From positions 1 to 64,000 of the forward strand of contig NZ_JAKXMK010000039.1 in NCBI RefSeq assembly GCF_022524485.1: DNA of 64,000 nt, given 5' to 3'. The position numbers and the translations under genes are program-made. The DNA is from Pseudonocardia alaniniphila (lineage in GTDB: Bacteria > Actinomycetota > Actinomycetes > Mycobacteriales > Pseudonocardiaceae). Below are positions 1 to 7,288 of this stretch, piece after piece. Position 1 is the first letter of the stretch, and every line of letters begins with the position of its first letter. A model generated the notes under the pieces. The model saw only the letters and a list, made by a program, of their open reading frames with translations, had not been told where the DNA came from and did not search any database.

Positions 1-970
1 CGCAGGCGGTGATGCCACCGAAGACGTTCACGAACACGCTCTTGACGTCCGGGTCGCCCAGGATGACGTCCAGCCCGTCGGCCATCACCTGCGCGGACGC
101 GCCGCCGCCGATGTCGAGGAAGTTGGCCGGCTTCACACCGCCGTGCTTCTCACCGGCGTACGCCACGACGTCCAACGTGGACATCACGAGACCGGCACCG
201 TTACCGATGATCCCGACCTGGCCCTTGTCGAGCTTGACGTAGTTGAGGCCCTTGGCCTTGGCCTTGGCCTCCAGCGGGTTCTCCGTGGTCTGGTCGACGA
301 GCGCCGCGTGGTCGGGGTGGCGGAAGTCGGCGTTCTCGTCGAGCGTGACCTTCCCGTCCAGCGCGATGACCGCGCCGGAGGCGTCGGAGATCAGCGGGTT
401 GACCTCGACGAGAGTGGCGTCCTCCGCCACGAAGGTCTCCCACAGCTTCGCGATGACCTCGGCGGCGGCGCCCGCCACCTCCTGGGGGAACCCGGCCGCG
501 TCGACGATCGCCCGGGCCTTCTCCACGTCGCAGCCGGTGAGCGGGTCGATGGCCACCTTCACGAGCGCGTCGGGGCGCTCCACGGCAAGCTGCTCGATCT
601 CCATGCCGCCCTCGGCGCTCGCCATGGCGAGGAAGGTGCGGTTGGCACGGTCGAGCAGGAACGAGACGTAGTACTCCTGCGCGATCTGGGACGCCTCGGC
701 CACCAGCACGCGGTGCACGGTGTGGCCCTTGATGTCCATGCCCAGGATCGCCGCGGCCTTCTCATTGGCCTCTTCCGGCGTCTTCGCGAGCTTGACACCG
801 CCCGCTTTGCCCCGGCCACCGGTCTTCACCTGGGCCTTGATGACAACGGCGCCCCCGATGCCGCGGGCCACGACTTCGGCCTCATGGGCCGTGATCGCGA
901 CAGAGCCGCGGGACACCGGGACGCCATGCCCTTCGAACAAGTCCTTTGCCTGGTGCTCGTAGAGGTCCAC
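1..970 (-). CDS. sucC: Succinyl-CoA synthetase (ADP-forming) beta subunit, 3' end outside window
   Basis: Beta subunit of succinate-CoA ligase in the TCA cycle; with SucD it interconverts succinyl-CoA and succinate with NTP formation. The 323 residues visible begin VDLYEHQAKDLFEGHG, the standard SucC N-terminus, followed by the ATP-grasp domain (KAQVKTGGRGKAGGVKLAK), the segment EVNPLISD and the CoA-ligase portion (GNGAGLVMSTLD, NFLDIGGGAS, FVNVFGGITAC). The GTG start has an AGGAGA Shine-Dalgarno about 10 nt upstream. The gene runs off the left edge, so roughly 60 C-terminal residues and presumably sucD lie outside. It is divergent from the MFS gene, and the two share a 137-bp intergenic region that carries candidate GntR operators. 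Confidence 0.96.
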   Translation of the reverse strand, partial: MDLYEHQAKDLFEGHGVPVSRGSVAITAHEAEVVARGIGGAVVIKAQVKTGGRGKAGGVKLAKTPEEANEKAAAILGMDIKGHTVHRVLVAEASQIAQEYYVSFLLDRANRTFLAMASAEGGMEIEQLAVERPDALVKVAIDPLTGCDVEKARAIVDAAGFPQEVAGAAAEVIAKLWETFVAEDATLVEVNPLISDASGAVIALDGKVTLDENADFRHPDHAALVDQTTENPLEAKAKAKGLNYVKLDKGQVGIIGNGAGLVMSTLDVVAYAGEKHGGVKPANFLDIGGGASAQVMADGLDVILGDPDVKSVFVNVFGGITAC

Positions 971-1015
971 GCTGCGGCATCTCCTGTCTGACGGCCTCGT
1001 CACGGAGTGGTCGAC

Positions 1016-1093
1016 TGTATGCAGTATGGAACAACTTTGTCCAGGGCTCTTGTGTTCCAGCTCACGTCGTGGTCATTATTTGGCATACAGTAT
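1016..1093 (+). promoter_or_regulatory. MFS promoter region with two TGTATGC-type operator copies
   Basis: TGTATGCAGTA at 1016-1026 and, in the opposite orientation, GCATACAGTAT at 1083-1093. The first differs by one base from the TGTATGCTGTA read on the minus strand at 3805-3815 in front of the GntR gene. The second copy overlaps a possible -10 (TACAGT, 1088-1093 region) just upstream of the Shine-Dalgarno GGAGGGG of the transporter. A separate half-site ACTTTG lies at 1034-1039. FCD-type GntR regulators often recognise TGTATAC-like sites, so these are likely operators. Inferred from sequence repetition only. Confidence 0.6.
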
Positions 1094-1107
1094 GGAGGGG
1101 AGTCGTC

Positions 1108-2499
1108 ATGGGAGCACCAGAACGCACTGCCGCCTTCCAGGAGGTGCGCGACTGGTACGGCCGTCGGTACCGGGTCGGGGAGGACCCGGTGGACCTCATC
1201 GGCCGGCCTCGATCATCGGTGCTACGCATGGCCTGGGTCCCGATGGCCGCTGTGGGCGTGCTGCAGTACGGCTACGGTGCGGCGGTCCCGGCCCTGATGG
1301 CGCGCAACGGCTGGGGGCTCGTCGGCGCGTTCTGGGTGCTCGCCGTGTGGATCGTGTTCCAGGCGGGCGTCGGCTTCCCCACCGCTTATCTGCGGGAGCG
1401 CAGGCGCCTCGACCCGCGCGCGGTGATGATCGCCGGCGCCGCGCTGAGCGCACTGGGCCTCGTGGCCCTGGCCCACACCACCAGCCTGGCCGCCGCGTTG
1501 CTCGGCTACTCGGTGCTCGGGGGAACGGGTGCGGGCCTCGTCTACGCGGCGTGCACGTCCGCAGTGGCCAAGTGGTACCCGGAGCGCATGGCCCTGCGGG
1601 TCAGCCGGGTGACCGGGGTCTTCGCGTACGGCTCCGTGCCCTTCATCATCGCCGCAGTGGTCGGGCTCCACGCCGGCAACATCACGCCGGTCTTCGACGT
1701 GGCGGCGGTCCTGCTGTTCGTGGTGGTGGCGGGCGCCGGCATCTTCTTCCGCGACCCACCGGCCCGCTGGTGGCCCGCGGAGGTCGACCCACGTGCGTGG
1801 GGGCTCGGCGCCACCGTCAACCCGGGACGGCGGAAGAACCCGCCTGCGGTGCGCGAGTACTCGGCGATGCAGGCGATGCGCACGCGCGTCATGCCGGTTC
1901 TGTACGTGATCCTGCTCGCCGCCGGAGCGGTCTCGTTGTTCAACGCGGCGTTCGTCGTCGTCTTCGCCTCGGGCTTCCCTGCGGGCATCGGTGTGATCGC
2001 CCTCGCCGCAGGTGTGCTGGCCGGGGTGAACGGCGCCGGGCGGGCCGTATCGGTGGGGATCTCCGACAAGGTCGGGCGCTGCCGGACGCTCAACGTCGTG
2101 CTGCTCGTGCAGGCAGTGGCCCAGACTCTGTTCGCGCTGGCCGCGAGCACGCAGTCCAGCGTCGCGATGGTGCTGGCCGCTGTGCTCGCCGGCATCGGTG
2201 GGGGCGGTTTCTACCCGCTGTTCGCCAGCATCGCGAGGGAGTACTTCGGGGAGCAGAGCGCCTTCGAAGTGCACGGCCTCGTCTACAGCGCCAAGGCTCT
2301 CGGCGGGCTGCTGGGAGTGGGTCTGGCCGCGATCGCGGTCAGCTCGTGGGGCTTCGCCGTCACGTTCCTCGTGGCAGCGTTCGTGTCGCTCGGAGCAGCC
2401 TGGGCCACCGGCGCTCTGCAGCGGCCGGGGCTGCCCAGCACTTTGCCGTCAGCACGGGTGTCGAAGCAGAGCGCGGTCCCCTCGCGCTATGCCACCTGA
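1108..2499 (+). CDS. MFS transporter, oxalate/formate antiporter (OFA) type
   Basis: Inner-membrane major facilitator of 463 residues with about 12 hydrophobic segments. The N-terminal cytoplasmic stretch (EVRDWYGRRYRVGEDPVDLIGRPR), the early helix GVLQYGYGAAVPALMARNGW and AKWYPERMALRVSRVTG after helix 4 resemble the OFA family, whose characterised members exchange small carboxylates; the substrate here is unknown. ATG 1108 was chosen over upstream in-frame starts because GGAGGGG sits 7 nt before it. The gene is divergent from sucC and followed by a strong hairpin. The shared operator motif suggests control by the GntR/FCD regulator at 2995-3735, consistent with an organic-acid-inducible transporter. 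Confidence 0.85.
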   Translation: MGAPERTAAFQEVRDWYGRRYRVGEDPVDLIGRPRSSVLRMAWVPMAAVGVLQYGYGAAVPALMARNGWGLVGAFWVLAVWIVFQAGVGFPTAYLRERRRLDPRAVMIAGAALSALGLVALAHTTSLAAALLGYSVLGGTGAGLVYAACTSAVAKWYPERMALRVSRVTGVFAYGSVPFIIAAVVGLHAGNITPVFDVAAVLLFVVVAGAGIFFRDPPARWWPAEVDPRAWGLGATVNPGRRKNPPAVREYSAMQAMRTRVMPVLYVILLAAGAVSLFNAAFVVVFASGFPAGIGVIALAAGVLAGVNGAGRAVSVGISDKVGRCRTLNVVLLVQAVAQTLFALAASTQSSVAMVLAAVLAGIGGGGFYPLFASIAREYFGEQSAFEVHGLVYSAKALGGLLGVGLAAIAVSSWGFAVTFLVAAFVSLGAAWATGALQRPGLPSTLPSARVSKQSAVPSRYAT

Positions 2500-2514
2500 G
2501 GCTACGGCTACCAC

Positions 2515-2557
2515 CCATCCCTGGGCCGGCTCCGTGCGGGGAGCCGCCCAGGGATGG
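2515..2557. terminator. Strong bidirectional hairpin between convergent genes
   Basis: Eleven uninterrupted pairs (2515-2525 with 2547-2557) are followed, after a one-base bulge, by a C-G pair and six more pairs (2528-2533 with 2540-2545) around a 6-nt loop. It lies between the stop of the MFS gene and the stop of the convergent small gene at 2572, and could terminate both. There is no clear U-tract, as is usual in actinobacteria. Confidence 0.8.
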
Positions 2558-2571
2558 CCGCTGCGCCACGA

Positions 2572-2763
2572 TCAGGAGGCGCGGGAGAACGGGGTGTCGG
2601 CGTGCACGGGCCGCTCCGCGCTGCGGAGCGGCTGTCCGTCTGCACCGGCCGCCCGATGGGCCTTCAGTGCGGCGTCCAGCCCGAGGCCGAGCGCCCGGCC
2701 ATCGGCGTTGAAGCCGCGCGGCATCGTGGATAGCTCGTCGATGATCTTACGGAACGTGCTCAT
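2572..2763 (-). CDS. Small hypothetical protein (63 aa)
   Basis: Begins MSTFRKIIDELSTMPRGF and ends HADTPFSRAS; charged, soluble, no membrane segment or metal-binding cluster, and I do not recognise the family. Support for a real gene: an AGAGG Shine-Dalgarno 8 nt before ATG 2763, and a strong hairpin just past its stop. An alternative GTG at 2772 overlaps that Shine-Dalgarno and is less likely. It lies between the transporter and its probable regulator, so it may belong to the same functional unit. Function unknown. Confidence 0.55.
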   Translation of the reverse strand: MSTFRKIIDELSTMPRGFNADGRALGLGLDAALKAHRAAGADGQPLRSAERPVHADTPFSRAS

Positions 2764-2994
2764 TCGTATCACCTCTGTTACTCAGTGTTCCCATTCCGCG
2801 GCCGAGCTATGCGGCCTGGCCACGGCTGCGCCGTCGGTACGGCGAGCAGGTAGGGCGCGGCTCTGCGCGTGAAGGGGCGATCCACGAACCCGGTGCTGGA
2901 GCGCGGGGCGGAGTGGATCCGGACGTCGACGAACTGCTGCTGGTCGTCGACGTGAGCCCGTCGGCGTCGACGGGAGAAGGTGTGGTGCTGCGGC

Positions 2995-3735
2995 CTAGGG
3001 CCGGCGACCCGTGATCGGGCGTGCGGGCGATCCGGCGTCAGCGCCGGACTTCTCGAGGTTCTGCTGCTCGAGGTAGGACAGGCGCGTGTGCTCGGTGTGC
3101 GCGTGCATGACCTCGCCTGCGCGATCCCCGTCGCCTGCGGCGATCGCGTCGATCAGCGCCGAGTGCTCGGTCCAGCTCTGTGCGCCACGGTGGCGGGCCA
3201 CGGGCGTGTAGTACCAGCGCACCCTGCGGTCGACCTGGCTCGCGAGCTCGACCAGCACGTCGTTGCGCGAGAGCCGCATGACCGTGGCGTGCAGCTCGGC
3301 GTTGAGGGCCACCATGGTGGCGACATCCTCGGCCTCGAGCGCCGCGAATCCCTGGCGGCACAGCTCCCGCAGGTGCTCGACGCCTTCCTCCGTGGCGTGT
3401 TGCGCGGCCAGCCGAGCGGACTCGGTCTCCAGCAGCCTGCGTACGGCCAGGAGCTGATCCGCCTCCTCGACGGTCGGCGTGTGGACGTACGCGCCCAGGC
3501 CGGGCCGAAGGTCGACCCAACCGTCGTTCTTGAGCCACTGAAGTGCCTCACGCACCGGCTGCCGGGAGACTCCCAGCATCAGCGCGAGCTCACTCTCGAC
3601 CAGGTGCTGGCCTGGCTGGAGATTCCGGCTGACGATCATGTCCAGAATCGCGCTGTACACGCTCTCGCGGAGCGGGACAGGCCGGGCGATACGTCGTGCA
3701 CCGGCGGCGTCGGGCTGCGTCTCGGACAGTGACAT
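2995..3735 (-). CDS. GntR-family transcriptional regulator, FadR/FCD subfamily
   Basis: 246-residue regulator. The winged helix-turn-helix covers about residues 20-85 (LRESVYSAILDMIVSRNLQPG, ESELALMLGVSRQPVREALQ, GWVDLRPGLGAYV). The C-terminal all-helical FCD effector domain (about 95-225) shows the conserved LLAVRRLLETESARLAA, FHATVMR-like and HSALIDAIAAGD segments with histidines able to bind metal and a carboxylate. ATG 3735 has GGAG 8 nt upstream; the longer reading frame upstream lacks a ribosome site and would overlap the operator. Likely autoregulated and likely controls the OFA-type transporter, because both upstream regions carry the TGTATGC motif. Confidence 0.9.
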   Translation of the reverse strand: MSLSETQPDAAGARRIARPVPLRESVYSAILDMIVSRNLQPGQHLVESELALMLGVSRQPVREALQWLKNDGWVDLRPGLGAYVHTPTVEEADQLLAVRRLLETESARLAAQHATEEGVEHLRELCRQGFAALEAEDVATMVALNAELHATVMRLSRNDVLVELASQVDRRVRWYYTPVARHRGAQSWTEHSALIDAIAAGDGDRAGEVMHAHTEHTRLSYLEQQNLEKSGADAGSPARPITGRRP

Positions 3736-3804
3736 CGTGGACTCCAGGTGGGACGGTGAGTCGATCCGGTCCCTTGCGGGGGCACTCCTGTCCGGTCGAC
3801 TGCT

Positions 3805-3833
3805 TACAGCATACAAAGTGCCGCGGTACTTTG
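3805..3833 (-). promoter_or_regulatory. gntR promoter: TGTATGC operator abutting a near-perfect 20-bp palindrome
   Basis: On the minus strand TGTATGCTGTA (3815-3805) contains a possible -10 TATGCT. Immediately adjacent, 3814-3833 is a palindrome with a single mismatched pair (CAAAGTGCCG / CGGTACTTTG) that fills the -10/-35 spacer. A plausible -35 (GCGACA on the minus strand) lies 18 bp upstream of the -10. Binding here would block transcription, fitting autorepression. Confidence 0.55.
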
Positions 3834-3936
3834 TCGCACTACCGGCGGTGAAGCTCCTCACGACATCCGCCCGATGTGTCCGTTTGGTGAACAGGTGGTG
3901 CCTGTCCGGTCGTGAGCACTCAGGCATGCTAACGGT

Positions 3937-4365
3937 GTGGCTGACGGCGACCTGCCGGTACGTGGATCACTGGTGCTCCCCGAGCGTGAGCTGCACTGGC
4001 GGTTCTCCCGTGCGTCCGGGCCGGGTGGCCAGGGTGTGAACACCACAGACTCGCGGGTGGAGCTGTCCTTCGATCTGGCCCGGTCCCCCTCGGTGCCCGA
4101 GCCGCTCCGTGAGCGGGCGCTGGGCAGGCTCGCCGCGCGGCTCGTCGACGGGGTGATCACGGTGGTCGCGTCCGAGCAGCGCAGCCAGCTTCGCAACCGT
4201 GAGTCCGCACGTGAGCGGCTGGCAGAGATCCTGAGGAAAGCAGTGGCAGCGGATCCGCCGCAGCGCAGGCCGACCCGGCCCACGGCTGGGGCGAAGCGCC
4301 GGCGGCTCGACGCGAAGACCCGGCGGGGCGCCGTCAAGCGGCTGCGCGGCCGACCCGAGGAGTGA
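3937..4365 (+). CDS. arfB: Peptidyl-tRNA hydrolase ArfB (release-factor-like ribosome rescue)
   Basis: 142-residue homologue of YaeJ/ArfB, which enters stalled ribosomes lacking a stop codon and hydrolyses peptidyl-tRNA. The catalytic GGQ is at residues 30-32 in SRASGPGGQGVNTTDSRVEL. The C-terminus is the expected basic tail (QRRPTRPTAGAKRRRLDAKTR...) that enters the mRNA channel. Length is typical. The GTG start follows CATGCT by 6 nt, resembling the leaderless pattern elsewhere in the window although the -10 is poor. Codon-recognition domains of true release factors are absent. Confidence 0.93.
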   Translation: MADGDLPVRGSLVLPERELHWRFSRASGPGGQGVNTTDSRVELSFDLARSPSVPEPLRERALGRLAARLVDGVITVVASEQRSQLRNRESARERLAEILRKAVAADPPQRRPTRPTAGAKRRRLDAKTRRGAVKRLRGRPEE

Positions 4366-4533
4366 CGTTCGCGGCACCGCTCCCGCGCACCTCGCACCGG
4401 TGCCGGTGACAGATCAGACCCGACCGGTGGAGGGCGCGGCGCGCCCGTGCTCCTGGTCGGGCGTTGACCCCGTGACCGTGGAAGGATGGCGGACCGATCA
4501 CGGACATGCCGAGCAGCACGTGCAGGAGGACCG

Positions 4534-5055
4534 GTGGCCAGCCCGACCAGCTCCAGCGGCGCGGAGGTTCCGCCCGTGCTGCCTTCGATCCCGCTATCGC
4601 GCGAGCCGGTCAAGCCGGCGTCGGAGCAGTCGATCGGCGAACTCGTCCGTGACGCCACCGCCCAGGTCTCCACGCTGGTGCGGGCCGAAGTGGAGCTCGC
4701 CCGCGCCGAGGTGACGGCCGAGGTGAAGAAGGGTGTGCAGGGCAGCGTCTTCTTCATCGTCGCGCTGACGATCCTGCTGTTCAGCCTCTTCTTCGCGTTC
4801 TTCGCCCTCGCTGAGCTGCTTGCCCTGTGGCTCAACCGCGCCGTCTCGTTCGCGATCGTCTTCGGGATCATGCTCCTCGTCGCCGGACTCTTCGGTCTCT
4901 TCGGCTACCTGCGGGTGCGGCGGATCCGCAAGCCGGAACGCACGCTCTCCAGCCTGAAGGAGTCGGCTCAGGTGCTGTCCCAGCGCGGCCGGGGCGAGCC
5001 GGACGGAGCCGCGGCGCACGAGCTGAACGGCCGACCGGCCTCCCGAGCACACTGA
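4534..5055 (+). CDS. Phage-holin-family membrane protein (DUF1469 / Actinobacterial Holin-X type)
   Basis: 173 residues: a disordered Pro/Ser N-terminus, then QSIGELVRDATAQVSTLVRAEVELARAEVTAEVKKGVQGS, an amphipathic helix typical of this family, two hydrophobic segments (about 77-103 and 112-135) and a polar tail. These widespread small membrane proteins have no established role in actinobacteria despite the holin name. GTG 4534 was chosen because AGGAGG ends 5 nt before it; the ATG at 4486 lacks one. The hydrolase gene starts 5 nt after the stop, suggesting a two-gene operon. Confidence 0.82.
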   Translation: MASPTSSSGAEVPPVLPSIPLSREPVKPASEQSIGELVRDATAQVSTLVRAEVELARAEVTAEVKKGVQGSVFFIVALTILLFSLFFAFFALAELLALWLNRAVSFAIVFGIMLLVAGLFGLFGYLRVRRIRKPERTLSSLKESAQVLSQRGRGEPDGAAAHELNGRPASRAH

Positions 5056-5060
5056 TCGGA

Positions 5061-5993
5061 GTGCGCAGGGCCGGCCCGGACCCGTCGTCGGTCCGGCTGC
5101 CTGGCCCGTGGACCCACCGCGCGGTCTCGGCCAACGGCATCCGGCTTCACGTCGCCGAATGCGACGGGGGCGGCCCGCTGGTGGTGCTGCTGCACGGGTT
5201 CCCCGAGTTCTGGTGGTCCTGGCGCCACCAACTCGTCGATCTGGCTGAGCGCGGCTTCCGGGCCGTCGCGATCGATCTGCGTGGCTACGGCGACTCCGAC
5301 AAGCCGCCCCGCGGCTACGACCTCTGGACCCTCGCAGGCGATGTCGCCGGCCTGATCCGTGCGCTGGGGGAGTCGCGGGCCCATCTCGTGGGGCACGACT
5401 GGGGTGGGCTCATCGCCTGGACGGTCACGGCGCTGCACCCGCGGCTCGTGCGATCCCTGGCCGTGCTCGGGGCTCCGCACCCGCTGGCGGTGCGTGCTTC
5501 GGTGCTGCGTGACCTCCACGGCCAGGGCCGCGCGAGCGCGAGCTACGCGCTGGGTTTCCAGCTGCCCCGCTGGCCCGAGCGCTCCCTGCGAGCGGACGAC
5601 GGCGCTCGGGTGGTCCGGATCATGCGCGCCTGGGCGGGCCCGGAGTGGGCGGCCTCGGACGACTTCGCGGCGGCCACCGCGTGCTACCGGCGCGCGATCC
5701 AGGTGCCCGGGGTCGTGCACTGCGCGATGGAGTACTACCGCTGGGCCGCGCGCTCGCAGCTGCGGGCCGAGGGACCGCGGTTCGCCGCGGCTGTGGCCCG
5801 GCCGACCGCGGTGCCGGTGCTGCAGGTGCACGGCGCGCTGGACCCGTGCCTGCTCGTCCGCACCGCAGCGGCGTCGCGTCGGTGGACCGGCAGCGGGTAC
5901 GAGATGCGCGTCCAGCCGGCCACCGGCCACTTCCCCCATCAGGAACGGCCGTCGGAGACGACGGCCCTGCTCACCCGTTTCCTGGCGTCCTGA
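5061..5993 (+). CDS. Alpha/beta hydrolase, epoxide hydrolase / haloalkane dehalogenase-like
   Basis: 310-residue alpha/beta-hydrolase. The oxyanion motif HGFPEFWWSW is near residue 45. The nucleophile elbow VGHDWGG places Asp113 as nucleophile, the hallmark of epoxide hydrolases and dehalogenases rather than serine esterases. Late acid in HGALDPCLL and catalytic His in TGHFPHQERP complete the triad. A variable cap lies between. The hydrated substrate is unknown. GTG 5061 is the nearest in-frame start to the upstream stop; no strong ribosome site is visible, so translational coupling to the holin-like gene is likely. Confidence 0.88.
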   Translation: MRRAGPDPSSVRLPGPWTHRAVSANGIRLHVAECDGGGPLVVLLHGFPEFWWSWRHQLVDLAERGFRAVAIDLRGYGDSDKPPRGYDLWTLAGDVAGLIRALGESRAHLVGHDWGGLIAWTVTALHPRLVRSLAVLGAPHPLAVRASVLRDLHGQGRASASYALGFQLPRWPERSLRADDGARVVRIMRAWAGPEWAASDDFAAATACYRRAIQVPGVVHCAMEYYRWAARSQLRAEGPRFAAAVARPTAVPVLQVHGALDPCLLVRTAAASRRWTGSGYEMRVQPATGHFPHQERPSETTALLTRFLAS

Positions 5994-6038
5994 GACCACC
6001 CGCCCGGACCGAGCAACGGGCGACCCGCAGGTGGGCCC

Positions 6039-7142
6039 TTACAGGGCGGCGCGGGCCACCAGCGCCGTGTCGGGGTTGTCGGCGAAGACCCCGTCGACGC
6101 CTGCGGCGAAGAACGCCTCGTACTCGGCGAACGCGTTGCCGTAGTCGGCGGCCGACCCGGCGCTGCGCAGGTTGGCCGGGAGGAACTCGTTCTCGTTGCG
6201 GAAGGTGTAGACGTGCACCAGCAGGCCCGCCGAGTGCGCGTCCGCGACGAGTGACGTGGGAGCGCCGAGCGTGCCGTCCGCGTGGCGGGCCACGACCATG
6301 TCCTTGGCCGGTCCGATGGCATCCGCGTAGGACGCGATCTCGGCGAGCTCTGCCGGGGTCACGAGGTCCGGGAAGGTACGAGGGTCGCCCGCGGCCGCGA
6401 GGTCGACCGGCGCGCCGGCGGCCCCCAGCAGCTGAACCAGCGGCACGTGCAGCTCGGCGCTCAACTGCCGCAGGTTGGTGGTCTCGAAGGACTGCACGAA
6501 CACCGGCGCGTCCTTCCTGTTGAGTCCGGCGTTCTCCAGCGCGGCGACGAGCAGGGGCTCGAGGGCGTGGCCGATGGAGGAGAAATAGGTCGGGTGCTTG
6601 GTCTCGGGGTAGACCCCGATCTCCCGGCCGAGCTGGGCGGACAGGCGCTCGCGGAGCTGGAGCACCTCGTCGAACGTCGGGATCTCGAACCGGCCGTCGT
6701 AGATCGTGTTCTCCTGGCGGACGGCGGGGAGACGTTCCTTCGCGCGCAGCGTCTTGAGCTCGGCGAGGGTGAAGTCCTCGGTGAACCAGCCGGTTCGCGT
6801 GTCGCCGTCGATGGTCCTGGTCACCTTGCGCTCGGCGAACTCAGGGTGGTCGGCGACGTCGGTGGTGCCGCCGATCTCCGACTCGTGACGGGCGACGAGC
6901 ACGTCGTCAGCGGTGCTGACGAGGTCGGGCTCGATGTAGTCGGCCCCCATCCTCGCAGCGAGCTCGTACGAGGCGAGCGTGTGCTCAGGGCGGTAACCCG
7001 ACGCGCCGCGGTGCGCGATGACGAGCACCGTGGCCTCGGCGCTGCGGGTGGCCACCTCGGTGACCGGGACGCCGGTAGGGGCGGTTGTCAGGGTCGCAAC
7101 GGGGGGAGCGGCCGCGGCGGTGCCGCGGACGGACGATGACAT
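6039..7142 (-). CDS. Glycerophosphodiester phosphodiesterase (GlpQ type)
   Basis: About 367 residues of GDPD TIM-barrel enzyme hydrolysing glycerophosphodiesters to glycerol-3-phosphate and an alcohol. Signature IAHRGASGYRPEHT supplies the catalytic histidine and Arg; ADYIEPDLVSTADDVLVARHES gives the metal-binding E-x-D and second His; later ETKHPTYF and FADNPDTA at the end are typical. Size and inserts match the periplasmic GlpQ group, but the N-terminus (MSSSVRGTAAAAPPVATL) shows no clear signal peptide. ATG 7142 is the best start, though an upstream GTG cannot be excluded. Convergent with the hydrolase at 5061-5993 and divergent from purD. Confidence 0.9.
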   Translation of the reverse strand: MSSSVRGTAAAAPPVATLTTAPTGVPVTEVATRSAEATVLVIAHRGASGYRPEHTLASYELAARMGADYIEPDLVSTADDVLVARHESEIGGTTDVADHPEFAERKVTRTIDGDTRTGWFTEDFTLAELKTLRAKERLPAVRQENTIYDGRFEIPTFDEVLQLRERLSAQLGREIGVYPETKHPTYFSSIGHALEPLLVAALENAGLNRKDAPVFVQSFETTNLRQLSAELHVPLVQLLGAAGAPVDLAAAGDPRTFPDLVTPAELAEIASYADAIGPAKDMVVARHADGTLGAPTSLVADAHSAGLLVHVYTFRNENEFLPANLRSAGSAADYGNAFAEYEAFFAAGVDGVFADNPDTALVARAAL

Positions 7143-7274
7143 GTGCACCCACGATGCACTGTTCGGACGATGCCGCTGCCACCGGGAGGTGACCGGTGCC
7201 GGTCGAGTCGGTGAACGGCACATGCAATGCCGCTGGGCGACCGGCGTCCGCGGGATGGGTGTCTCGGCGGGCGT

Positions 7275-7280
7275 TACGAT
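7275..7280 (+). promoter_or_regulatory. -10 element TACGAT of purD, probably leaderless
   Basis: TACGAT ends 8 nt before the GTG of purD and no Shine-Dalgarno intervenes, so transcription probably starts at or next to the start codon. Confidence 0.55.
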
Positions 7281-7288
7281 TCGAAGTC

